Shown in pieces: positions 6,466-12,347 of a stretch of DNA of 12,347 bases. The notes under the pieces were generated by a model. The model made no database searches, was not told the origin of the DNA, and worked only from the letters and a program-made list of their open reading frames with translations. The stretch's first letter is position 1. Every line of letters starts with the position of its first letter. Source of the stretch: JAZSMJ01 sp045535815 (GTDB taxonomy: Bacteria > Bacillota > Clostridia > Oscillospirales > CAG-272). Both the position numbers and the translations under genes were made by a program. Location of the stretch: the NCBI GenBank assembly GCA_045535815.1, contig JAZSMJ010000022.1, forward strand, positions 1 to 12,347. The letters are read 5' to 3'.

Positions 6466-7008
6466 ATGAAAAAAATAAATAAACTCATAATTTTAGGAAT
6501 TCTGACAGCAGTCATATTAAGCATAGCTCTTTTTGCCGAGGGAGATTCAGCATCTTACGGAACTGCCAGCGATCCGCTCGTGACGCTCAGCTACGTAAAC
6601 GATACGCTGAAATCTCAGCTTAAGGCTGAGATACTTGAAGAGGTCAAGAGTGAAATGAAATCGGAGATAACGAATGAGGTTATTTCTTCGATGAGCGGAT
6701 CCGATATCGAGGTATCGGGCGGTGCATTTGAGGTGGTACATCTTACCTCGGGACAGCAGCTTCTTTCAATGGAGGCTTGTGAGATCATTCTCAGAAGCGG
6801 CAGCGCTTCTGTAGTGATAACCTCTGCAGATAATATTGCAGCAGGTATTGGTATTTCTGATCTTACGTCAGGAAGCGAAATAACTAACGGTAATTCAGTG
6901 ACGGTCAACCACTATCTCATCGTACCCAGAGCGGACGGCAGAGGTGTTGTCGTGACATCACAGGAAGCATATCTGATGGTAAGGGGTGAATATGAAATTG
7001 TCGGATAA
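6466..7008 (+). CDS. Exported or membrane-anchored coiled-coil protein of unknown function
   Basis: The 180-residue protein starts at the ATG after AAGGA (6453-6457, 8-base spacing); an in-frame ATG at 6421 is rejected because it lies in the promoter -10 box. The N-terminus (Met-Lys-Lys, hydrophobic 7-23) is a signal peptide or anchor; no lipobox cysteine is present. Residues about 45-78 are a charged Lys/Glu helix likely to form a coiled coil. The C-terminal part (about 86-180) is predicted beta-rich, with GGAFEVVHLTSGQQLL (85-100), EIILRSGSASVV, and LIVPRADGRGVVV (151-163) before the terminal MVRGEYEIVG. I recall similar exported proteins in other Clostridia, without a named function. Its last 17 bases overlap the SpoIID-family gene, so the two are probably co-translated and may act together at the envelope. 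Confidence 0.8.
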   Translation: MKKINKLIILGILTAVILSIALFAEGDSASYGTASDPLVTLSYVNDTLKSQLKAEILEEVKSEMKSEITNEVISSMSGSDIEVSGGAFEVVHLTSGQQLLSMEACEIILRSGSASVVITSADNIAAGIGISDLTSGSEITNGNSVTVNHYLIVPRADGRGVVVTSQEAYLMVRGEYEIVG

Positions 7009-9193
7009 AAAAGGCGCTGCGCGCAAAAAAATGGATATGAAAAAGGTTTTTGTGCGTGCAATGGCACTCTTCCTTGCTTTTTTGATGGTTATTGGAGCAG
7101 TAACGCTGATAATACAGATGTTTAGATTTTCAGCAATGGCTTATGAAACCGATGACTACAAAGTAAGGGTAGGTCTAATGTATGGCAGCGGGGTGACGGT
7201 CGGATTTGAGACCCAAGCCCCGTACGGCTTTACAATAGGTTCGGTAACATCAGATAATGAATACGTACAGCTCTGGCAGGTTACTGATACACGTGTTTCG
7301 GTAACCTGTGATTCTAATTTAAGCAAAAATAATATGACGTACTCGATAACATCATCTCAGTCACCCGTTATCGGAGGATATCATATAGAGTGTGACGTTG
7401 ATACATCATATGCACTTGCTATATCTGCTCAATATAATCAGATGCTTTCAGGCAGCGGATATTATTGTTTTCCTGCATACGTAAAGGGAGCTATGAAGCT
7501 CAGATTCGGACATTTCGGAAGCCATGAATCTGCACAGAATGCTTTGAGCACCGTATCTTCTTTTTTGGGAAGCACCCCTTCGCTCAGTATAGCTTCTCCT
7601 TCAGAAACCGCAGTTTCTGTTATAAATCCCAATACAGATACTATTTTGTTTGAGTATGATAGCGACAGTCAGTCGTATCTTGGGATGCAGGCGTATCAGG
7701 GCGGTGCTGAAATTGCATATATTATGACACCTGCTCAGAATACCTACGGCGGAACATTTGAATACAGAAGATATAAATCCGGCAGTACCGACGGTGTTGA
7801 GCTAATAAACGTCGTTGACATCGAGGAGTATACGGAAGGTGTACTACCTTGGGAGATCGGTAATTCGTGGCCGCTTGAGGTTCAAAAAGCCTTTGCAATA
7901 ACGGTTCGCACCTATGCAATATCCAAAAAAGACAGACATTCAAATTACGGATTTGATGTTTGTAACGGCGTCTGCTGTCAGTGCTACAAGGGCAGAAACA
8001 GAGTAAACGAAACTGTTCTGAATGCTGTTTCGGCAACCAAAGGAATGGTTCTTTCGTATAACGGAGAGCTTGCCGAGACCTACTATTCATCCTCGACAGG
8101 CGGAACGACGGTCAGTATCAACGAAGCGTGGGGAACAACGCTTGAATATCCATATCTTAAGGCTGTTGCAACTCCCTGGGAGAAATTCAGTAATTATCTC
8201 AACGGCTCTTGGACTGTAAGCATGACATCCGATCAACTGCTTTCGAGGCTCAGAAATAAGGGTTATACTAATTTATCCGGCGGTATCGCATCGGTTGTAA
8301 TTGATAAATTCGCTGAAAATTCCACCTACGTTTATTCGATAACAGTGACCGACATATACGGCGCAACCGCTACAATCAGAAGAAGTGATACCATAAGAAG
8401 CGTTTTTGGCCTTAACAGCGCTAATTTTGTAGTTGCGAAGGCAGGAGAAGCAGTAACAGTCGTAGACTATAAGCTTGCATCAGATGCCTTAGGTGACGGT
8501 AGCGTTATTGTTGACGAAACAGGCTCATCACTCGAAACAGAGCAGACACCTGTAACGTTTTCGGCAATATACGATGCGACTGTAATTGATGAAGGTGTTC
8601 ATGCCATGAGGGGTAACGGTGAGATCATCCTTGATTTTGAGGAATCGGTAAGCACCGTAAAAAGCATTGGCGGCGAAACACTTGTTAATCTTACCGACGT
8701 TGCTGTAATTACAAGCGAAGGCGTAACCTCGTTCAATATGGTAACCGAAATGGAAGAATATTACGATATGGTTGAGGAGTTTTACTCATCGTATAATCCT
8801 TCTGTTTCAGAAACGCCAACTCAAGGCGTAAGCGCTCTTAAAGAGTTTTCGAATATAGTTAAGACATACAATACCGTTATAGCAGAAGGCAGTGCCGGAA
8901 GCTTCGTATTTATTGGAAGAGGATGGGGACACGGTGTCGGTATGAGCCAGTGGGGTGCCAAGGATCTGTCTGATCTTGGATATTCGTATGAAGCTATCCT
9001 TCAGGCTTATTTTCCGGGCACGGTTATAACGGATATGTTCTCCGGAACAGTCATATCTTCAGGAATCAGCGGTTCTCAGAACATAACAGAAGAAACAACG
9101 TCACAAACCGAACAGTTGACACCGGAAGAAACGGATAATAATTTTGATAACTCAGTTGATTCTGACGATGGAATCTCGATTCCGCTTGGGTGA
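6992..9193 (+). CDS. SpoIID/LytB-domain protein, likely envelope lytic transglycosylase
   Basis: SpoIID-family proteins cleave peptidoglycan glycan strands stripped of stem peptides, classically during engulfment in sporulation; vegetative paralogues also exist. The 733-residue protein has one N-terminal membrane segment at about 23-43 and a divergent N-terminal region, including a SPOR-like stretch MKLRFGHFGSHESAQNAL (168-185). The SpoIID core begins near 250: EEYTEGVLPWEIGNSWPLEV (278-297) contains Glu288 in the place of the catalytic glutamate, followed by VRTYA. A cysteine cluster CNGVCCQCYKG (324-334) lies where SpoIID may bind zinc. A region of about 150 residues (about 485-632) separates this from the closing signature GRGWGHGVGMSQWGA (642-656). 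The tail is Thr/Glu/Asp-rich. AAGGGG (6981-6986) sits 5 bases before the chosen ATG; a GTG at 6986 overlaps that site and is less likely. At more than twice the length of SpoIID it is a paralogue rather than SpoIID itself. Confidence 0.88.
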   Translation: MKLSDKKGAARKKMDMKKVFVRAMALFLAFLMVIGAVTLIIQMFRFSAMAYETDDYKVRVGLMYGSGVTVGFETQAPYGFTIGSVTSDNEYVQLWQVTDTRVSVTCDSNLSKNNMTYSITSSQSPVIGGYHIECDVDTSYALAISAQYNQMLSGSGYYCFPAYVKGAMKLRFGHFGSHESAQNALSTVSSFLGSTPSLSIASPSETAVSVINPNTDTILFEYDSDSQSYLGMQAYQGGAEIAYIMTPAQNTYGGTFEYRRYKSGSTDGVELINVVDIEEYTEGVLPWEIGNSWPLEVQKAFAITVRTYAISKKDRHSNYGFDVCNGVCCQCYKGRNRVNETVLNAVSATKGMVLSYNGELAETYYSSSTGGTTVSINEAWGTTLEYPYLKAVATPWEKFSNYLNGSWTVSMTSDQLLSRLRNKGYTNLSGGIASVVIDKFAENSTYVYSITVTDIYGATATIRRSDTIRSVFGLNSANFVVAKAGEAVTVVDYKLASDALGDGSVIVDETGSSLETEQTPVTFSAIYDATVIDEGVHAMRGNGEIILDFEESVSTVKSIGGETLVNLTDVAVITSEGVTSFNMVTEMEEYYDMVEEFYSSYNPSVSETPTQGVSALKEFSNIVKTYNTVIAEGSAGSFVFIGRGWGHGVGMSQWGAKDLSDLGYSYEAILQAYFPGTVITDMFSGTVISSGISGSQNITEETTSQTEQLTPEETDNNFDNSVDSDDGISIPLG

Positions 9194-9199
9194 TCTTAT

Positions 9200-10018
9200 A
9201 TGTATATTTGCGATTCACATATTCATTCTAAATATTCTATTGACGGTGACAAATCTCCTGCGGGCAGCCTTGAAAGCATTTGCAAAGCAGCAATAGAGGC
9301 AGGTCTTTCCGAAATAACAGTAACGGATCATTTTGACGTTAACAGCGCATATGACGGCATCTACGGCTATGATGCTGATTCTGCATATGAGGAGTATTTG
9401 TCTGTAAAAGACAAATACGAGGGTAAAATACGCTTTAATTTCGGAATAGAGCTTGGGCAGCCGTGCGAGCATCCTGAGCTTGCTGAAAAAATGCTTGCAA
9501 GCAAGCCCTTCGATTTTGTTCTCGGTTCTCTTCATTGTCTCAAGGGTGTGCCGGACTTCTTTTTCCTTAAATATGAAGCTATGCTTGAGGCTGAGTATAT
9601 CTTGCTTTGGAAAAGATATCTTACGGAGCTTCACGACCTTGTGGATTCGGGTTATATAAACTCTCTTGCACATATAACTTATCCATACAGATATATAAAA
9701 AGAGCGGGTAGGGAGCTTGACCTGACCCGTTGGTATGATGATATAGAAAGAATATTTGAAAAAATAATAAAAAAAGGCATTGCTCTTGAGATAAATACTT
9801 CAGGATACAGACAAGGTATGGAAGGTCCTGTGCCTGATGACGGTATTATCAGATTATATCAGCAGTGCGGCGGAAAACTCATAACTTGCGGTTCTGATGC
9901 ACATAGATGTATAAACCTCGGAAGTCATATTGAAGATGAATATATCAAATTAAAAGGTATAGGATTCGAAAATATTAACGTTTTCAGAAATGGAAAAGCT
10001 ATAGATATAAAAATATAA
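9200..10018 (+). CDS. PHP-domain phosphoesterase, histidinol-phosphatase (HisK/HisJ) family
   Basis: The 272-residue protein is a PHP-fold metal-dependent phosphatase, the type that removes phosphate from L-histidinol phosphate in histidine synthesis. The metal ligands expected of the family are visible: DSHIHS (His7, His9), TDHFD (Asp43, His44), GIELG (Glu84), GSLH (His112), AHITYP (His158) and GSDAHR (Asp233, His235). The length matches HisK-type enzymes. It starts 6 bases after the SpoIID-family gene; GGTGATC (9189-9195) spans that stop codon and matches the 3' part of an extended Shine-Dalgarno sequence. No other his genes are nearby, and the family also contains phosphatases of other substrates, so the histidine role is plausible but unproven. 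Operon linkage to a cell-wall enzyme hints at another substrate. Confidence 0.85.
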   Translation: MYICDSHIHSKYSIDGDKSPAGSLESICKAAIEAGLSEITVTDHFDVNSAYDGIYGYDADSAYEEYLSVKDKYEGKIRFNFGIELGQPCEHPELAEKMLASKPFDFVLGSLHCLKGVPDFFFLKYEAMLEAEYILLWKRYLTELHDLVDSGYINSLAHITYPYRYIKRAGRELDLTRWYDDIERIFEKIIKKGIALEINTSGYRQGMEGPVPDDGIIRLYQQCGGKLITCGSDAHRCINLGSHIEDEYIKLKGIGFENINVFRNGKAIDIKI

Positions 10019-10019
10019 T
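9991..10019 (+). promoter_or_regulatory. Possible internal promoter for the Lrp-aminotransferase pair
   Basis: A perfect -10 TATAAT (10014-10019) lies 17 bases after a 4-of-6 match to the -35 box, TGGAAA (9991-9996), inside the end of the PHP gene. It would give a separate transcript starting near 10026 with a leader of about 19 bases. The region is A+T-rich, so a chance match is possible. Confidence 0.4.
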
Positions 10020-10028
10020 ATTATATTT
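10011..10028. promoter_or_regulatory. 18-bp perfect palindrome, candidate Lrp-family operator
   Basis: AAATATAATATTATATTT is its own reverse complement and lies between the PHP gene and the Lrp/AsnC regulator gene, covering the candidate -10 box. Lrp-type proteins bind A+T-rich dyads and often repress their own genes, so autoregulation is a reasonable inference. It is built only of A and T, so chance is not excluded. Confidence 0.45.
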
Positions 10029-10044
10029 GTGGAAAGGAATTAAT

Positions 10045-10524
10045 ATGAACAGTCTTCTTAAAATAATTGAAAATGACGCAAGAATTACCGAAGAGCAGCT
10101 TGCGGTAATGTGTGAAAAAGAAGTCGGTGATATCAAAAAGATGATTCAGAAGTACGAGAAGGACGGAGTTATTCTCGGTTATAAAGCTCTGATTGACTGG
10201 GATAAGACTGACAGAGAGTACGTTAGTGCTCTTATAGAGCTTAAGGTTGCTCCGCAGCGTGACAAGGGCTTTGACCAGGTCGCAGAGAAGATATACAATT
10301 ACGATGAAGTTAAGAGTGTATTTCTCATGTCGGGCGGATTCGATCTTGCTATTATGATAGAAGGAAAAACGATGAAAGAGGTTGCGTTCTTTGTTGCACA
10401 AAAGCTTGCACCTATTGAATCTGTCGTTTCTACAGCCACTCATTTCGTTCTCAAAAAATATAAAGCAGAGGGCGTTATATATGGGTCGGCAGAGACCGAT
10501 GAGAGAGGAAATTGTCTGAAATGA
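10045..10524 (+). CDS. Lrp/AsnC family transcriptional regulator
   Basis: The 159-residue protein has the two-part Lrp/AsnC layout: an N-terminal winged helix-turn-helix (about 3-45, with IIENDARITEEQLAVM and IQKYEKDGVILGY) and a C-terminal RAM ligand-binding domain (about 57-140). The RAM core reads VFLMSGGFDLAIMIEG (92-107). Such proteins form dimers to octamers and respond to amino acids or related metabolites. The ATG is chosen because AAAGGA (10033-10038) lies 6 bases upstream; an in-frame TTG at 10027 lacks a ribosome binding site and falls within the palindrome. Its stop overlaps the start of the aminotransferase as ATGA, so the pair is translationally coupled. The regulator probably controls this aminotransferase and responds to its substrate or product; that is inference from linkage. 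Confidence 0.93.
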   Translation: MNSLLKIIENDARITEEQLAVMCEKEVGDIKKMIQKYEKDGVILGYKALIDWDKTDREYVSALIELKVAPQRDKGFDQVAEKIYNYDEVKSVFLMSGGFDLAIMIEGKTMKEVAFFVAQKLAPIESVVSTATHFVLKKYKAEGVIYGSAETDERGNCLK

Positions 10525-11693
10525 TTGATTATCAAAAAATAATTTCTCAAAAAGCGAGTGAGATAAAGCCTTCAGGCATAAGAAAGTTTTTTGATCTTGT
10601 ATCAGAGGGCGGAGACGATATAATCTCGCTCACGGTCGGACAGCCTGATTTTGTTACACCTTGGCATATCAGAGAGGTTGCAATCGAAACTCTCGAAAAA
10701 GGCCGTACTTACTATACCTCCAACAGCGGACTTACTGAAATGAGATCGGAGATCTCAAATTATTTAAAAAGAAGATTTGATCTTGAATACGATTATAACG
10801 ATGAAATAATTGTAACCGTCGGCGGTAGCGAGGCTATAGATCTTGCCATAAGAGCGATAGTAGACCCGGGAGACGAAGTAATAATACCTCTGCCTTCCTT
10901 TGTGTGTTATGAGCCTATTACACAGCTCGTAGGCGGAACTCCTGTTATAATAAATACAAGGGTCGAAGATAAATTTAAGCTTACTCCGGATCAGTTGAAA
11001 AAAGCTATTACTCCTAAGACTAAAGCGCTGGTTCTTCCTTTTCCCAATAATCCGACGGGAGCTATAATGACCCGTGAAGAGCTTGAGAAAATTGCAGATG
11101 TTCTCAGAGGCACAGATATAGTTGTCATTTCCGATGAGATATACGCAGAGCTTACATATGGAAGGAAGCACGTTTCCATCGCTTCTATAGACGGCATGAG
11201 AGAAAGAACGATTGTCGTTAACGGCTTTTCAAAAGCTTATGCTATGACCGGCTGGAGAATGGGTTATCTCGCAGCGCCGAGAGAGCTTATTGCACCAATG
11301 CTTAAGATACATCAGTATGCAATTATGTGCGCTCCTACCATAAGTCAGTATGCTTCAATCGAAGCGCTCAAAAACGGCGATGATGATATCGAGGAAATGA
11401 AGGCAGAATATGACCAAAGACGAAAGCTTATTGTAAACGGACTTAGAAAGCTCGGTATTGAATGCTTTGAACCTGAAGGGGCTTTTTACGTCTTTCCAAA
11501 GATAGGTGCGTTCGGTTTGAGCAGCGAGGAATTTTCTGCACAGCTTCTTAATAGCGGAAGGGTTGCGATAGTACCCGGTACTGCTTTCGGTGACAGCGGT
11601 GAGGGCTTTGCAAGAATTTCGTATGCATATTCTGTGAAGCATCTGACCACGGCTCTTGAGAGAATTGAAACATTTGTAAAGACTATAAAATAA
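10521..11693 (+). CDS. PLP-dependent aminotransferase, class I/II (aspartate/aromatic/PatA-like)
   Basis: The 390-residue enzyme is a fold-type I aminotransferase transferring an amino group between an amino acid and a 2-oxo acid in the cytosol. Visible hallmarks: SLTVGQPDF (36-44), YTSNSGLTEMR (65-75), the PLP-contacting NNPTG (176-180), SDEIY (204-208, with Asp205 and Tyr208), and the Schiff-base lysine in GFSKAYAMTGWRMGY (Lys238). A C-terminal ARISYA supplies the carboxylate-binding arginine. AGAGGA (10504-10509) precedes the ATG by 11 bases; an in-frame TTG at 10512 is only 2 bases from that site and is rejected. The length and the MTGWRMGY motif fit aspartate, aromatic or PatA-type enzymes better than HisC (about 350 residues). 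The substrate cannot be fixed from sequence. It is coupled to the Lrp gene by an ATGA overlap. Confidence 0.94.
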   Translation: MIDYQKIISQKASEIKPSGIRKFFDLVSEGGDDIISLTVGQPDFVTPWHIREVAIETLEKGRTYYTSNSGLTEMRSEISNYLKRRFDLEYDYNDEIIVTVGGSEAIDLAIRAIVDPGDEVIIPLPSFVCYEPITQLVGGTPVIINTRVEDKFKLTPDQLKKAITPKTKALVLPFPNNPTGAIMTREELEKIADVLRGTDIVVISDEIYAELTYGRKHVSIASIDGMRERTIVVNGFSKAYAMTGWRMGYLAAPRELIAPMLKIHQYAIMCAPTISQYASIEALKNGDDDIEEMKAEYDQRRKLIVNGLRKLGIECFEPEGAFYVFPKIGAFGLSSEEFSAQLLNSGRVAIVPGTAFGDSGEGFARISYAYSVKHLTTALERIETFVKTIK

Positions 11694-11713
11694 ACTTAGA
11701 GGAGTTCTGTATT

Positions 11714-12347
11714 ATGAAAATTACTTTTATGGGTGCAGGAAGTACGGTATTCGCAAGAAACGTAATCGGTGACTGTATGTGCACTGAATCCTTAAGAGAC
11801 AGTGTTTTTGCTCTTTATGATATAGACGGAGAGCGTCTTAAGGAAAGTCAGACCATACTTGAAAACATGAGAACTACTCTTGGTGGATTTGGTAAGATTG
11901 AGGCATATCTTGGTGTGGAAAACAGAAAAGAGGCTCTCAGAGGAGCTGATTTCGTTGTAAACGCTATTCAGGTTGGACTTTATGATCCTTGTACTATTAT
12001 AGATTTTGAGGTTCCGAAAAAATACGGGCTCAGACAGACTATCGCCGATACGCTTGGTATAGGCGGTATAATGCGTGCTCTTCGTACTATACCCGTAATG
12101 GCGGACTTTGCACGTGATATGGAAGAGGTTTGTCCTGACGCTCTTTTCTTGAATTATACCAATCCGATGGCTATGCTGTCCGGTTTTATGCAGAGATATA
12201 CCGCTGTAAAAACAGTAGGACTTTGCCACAGTGTACAGGTCTGCTCAAGAGATCTTCTCAAATCGCTTGATATGAGCGATAAGATAGAGGGAAGAAAGGA
12301 GCTTATTGCCGGTATAAACCATATGGCTTGGCTTCTTGAGATCAAGG
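11714..12347 (+). CDS. Glycoside hydrolase family 4 enzyme, probable alpha-galactosidase (5' part, cut by window end)
   Basis: The open frame runs off the right edge after 211 residues; GH4 enzymes are usually about 430-480. GH4 glycosidases are unusual in using NAD and a divalent metal, usually Mn, in an oxidation-elimination mechanism. The N-terminus has the Rossmann dinucleotide motif MGAGSTVF (6-13) and NAIQVG (83-88). TIADTLGIGGIMRALRTIPV (109-128) and NYTNPMAM (147-154) follow. The metal-site motif is CHSV (171-174), with the second ligand His203 in GINHMAW. CHSV is, as I recall, typical of the alpha-galactosidase (MelA) group, whereas phospho-glycosidases carry CN; this favours an unphosphorylated alpha-galactoside such as melibiose or raffinose. 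AGAGGAG (11698-11704) lies 9 bases before the ATG, and the aminotransferase ends 20 bases upstream. No sugar transporter is visible in the window. The family is certain; the substrate is inferred. Confidence 0.92.
   Translation, partial: MKITFMGAGSTVFARNVIGDCMCTESLRDSVFALYDIDGERLKESQTILENMRTTLGGFGKIEAYLGVENRKEALRGADFVVNAIQVGLYDPCTIIDFEVPKKYGLRQTIADTLGIGGIMRALRTIPVMADFARDMEEVCPDALFLNYTNPMAMLSGFMQRYTAVKTVGLCHSVQVCSRDLLKSLDMSDKIEGRKELIAGINHMAWLLEIK

Noticed and set aside
10521..11693. Reading the aminotransferase as HisC, next to the histidinol-phosphatase-like gene
   Set aside because: The steps would be consecutive in histidine synthesis, but the length and the MTGWRMGY and SLTVGQPDF motifs fit the aspartate/aromatic/PatA group better, and the Lrp gene lies between them.
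11792..12229. Minus-strand open frame of 145 codons near the right edge
   Set aside because: The plus strand encodes a GH4 enzyme with intact NAD and metal motifs throughout this stretch.
1..12347. CRISPR array, tRNA gene, transposase or phage genes
   Set aside because: No regularly spaced repeats, tRNA cloverleaf or TTC loop arms, DDE-type transposase frames or integrase motifs were seen on either strand.

Overview
The window looks like chromosome from a low-GC Gram-positive anaerobe of the Clostridia, most like the Ruminococcus/Oscillospiraceae group. The reasons are moderate A+T content, AGGAGG-type ribosome binding sites, near-consensus sigma-A promoters with 17-bp spacers, AGA-rich arginine codon use, and the gene content (a SpoIID-family protein, a Sua5-type threonylcarbamoyl-AMP synthase, a clostridial type IIA topoisomerase A subunit, a GH4 glycosidase). 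The lineage is inferred from style and family resemblance; no rRNA gene is present. No tRNA, rRNA, CRISPR array, transposase or phage gene was seen, and no gene-free stretch exceeds 300 bases.

Region 1 (1-1481). A run of three small hairpins (8-73) precedes a peptidase S51 / dipeptidase E-like gene (100-702) whose codon use differs from the other genes. A strong hairpin (704-741) separates it from the convergent xpt gene (834-1406, minus strand), a purine-salvage enzyme with its own promoter and a short leader that leaves no room for a purine riboswitch.

Region 2 (1453-6384). A promoter back to back with that of xpt drives a housekeeping run: prfA (release factor 1), a small membrane-anchored Cys/His protein of unknown function, tsaC/sua5 (tRNA t6A synthesis) and a ParC/GyrA-like topoisomerase subunit. 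Gaps are 4, 11 and 30 bases, so one transcript is likely. The run ends at an A+T-rich inverted repeat that lacks a U-tract.

Region 3 (6394-12347). A new extended -10 promoter starts a second same-strand series: an exported coiled-coil protein of unknown function, an overlapping SpoIID/LytB-type cell-wall enzyme and a PHP-family phosphoesterase. An Lrp/AsnC regulator follows, overlapping an aminotransferase by ATGA, and then a GH4 glycosidase cut by the window edge. An 18-bp perfect palindrome covers a possible second promoter just before the Lrp gene and is a good candidate for an autoregulatory operator.

Most of the window is conserved core metabolism and information processing. The least explained parts are the exported coiled-coil/SpoIID pair, the small exported Cys/His protein inside the prfA operon, and the hairpin array at the left edge. 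I found no clear sign of a wholly new defence or mobile system.
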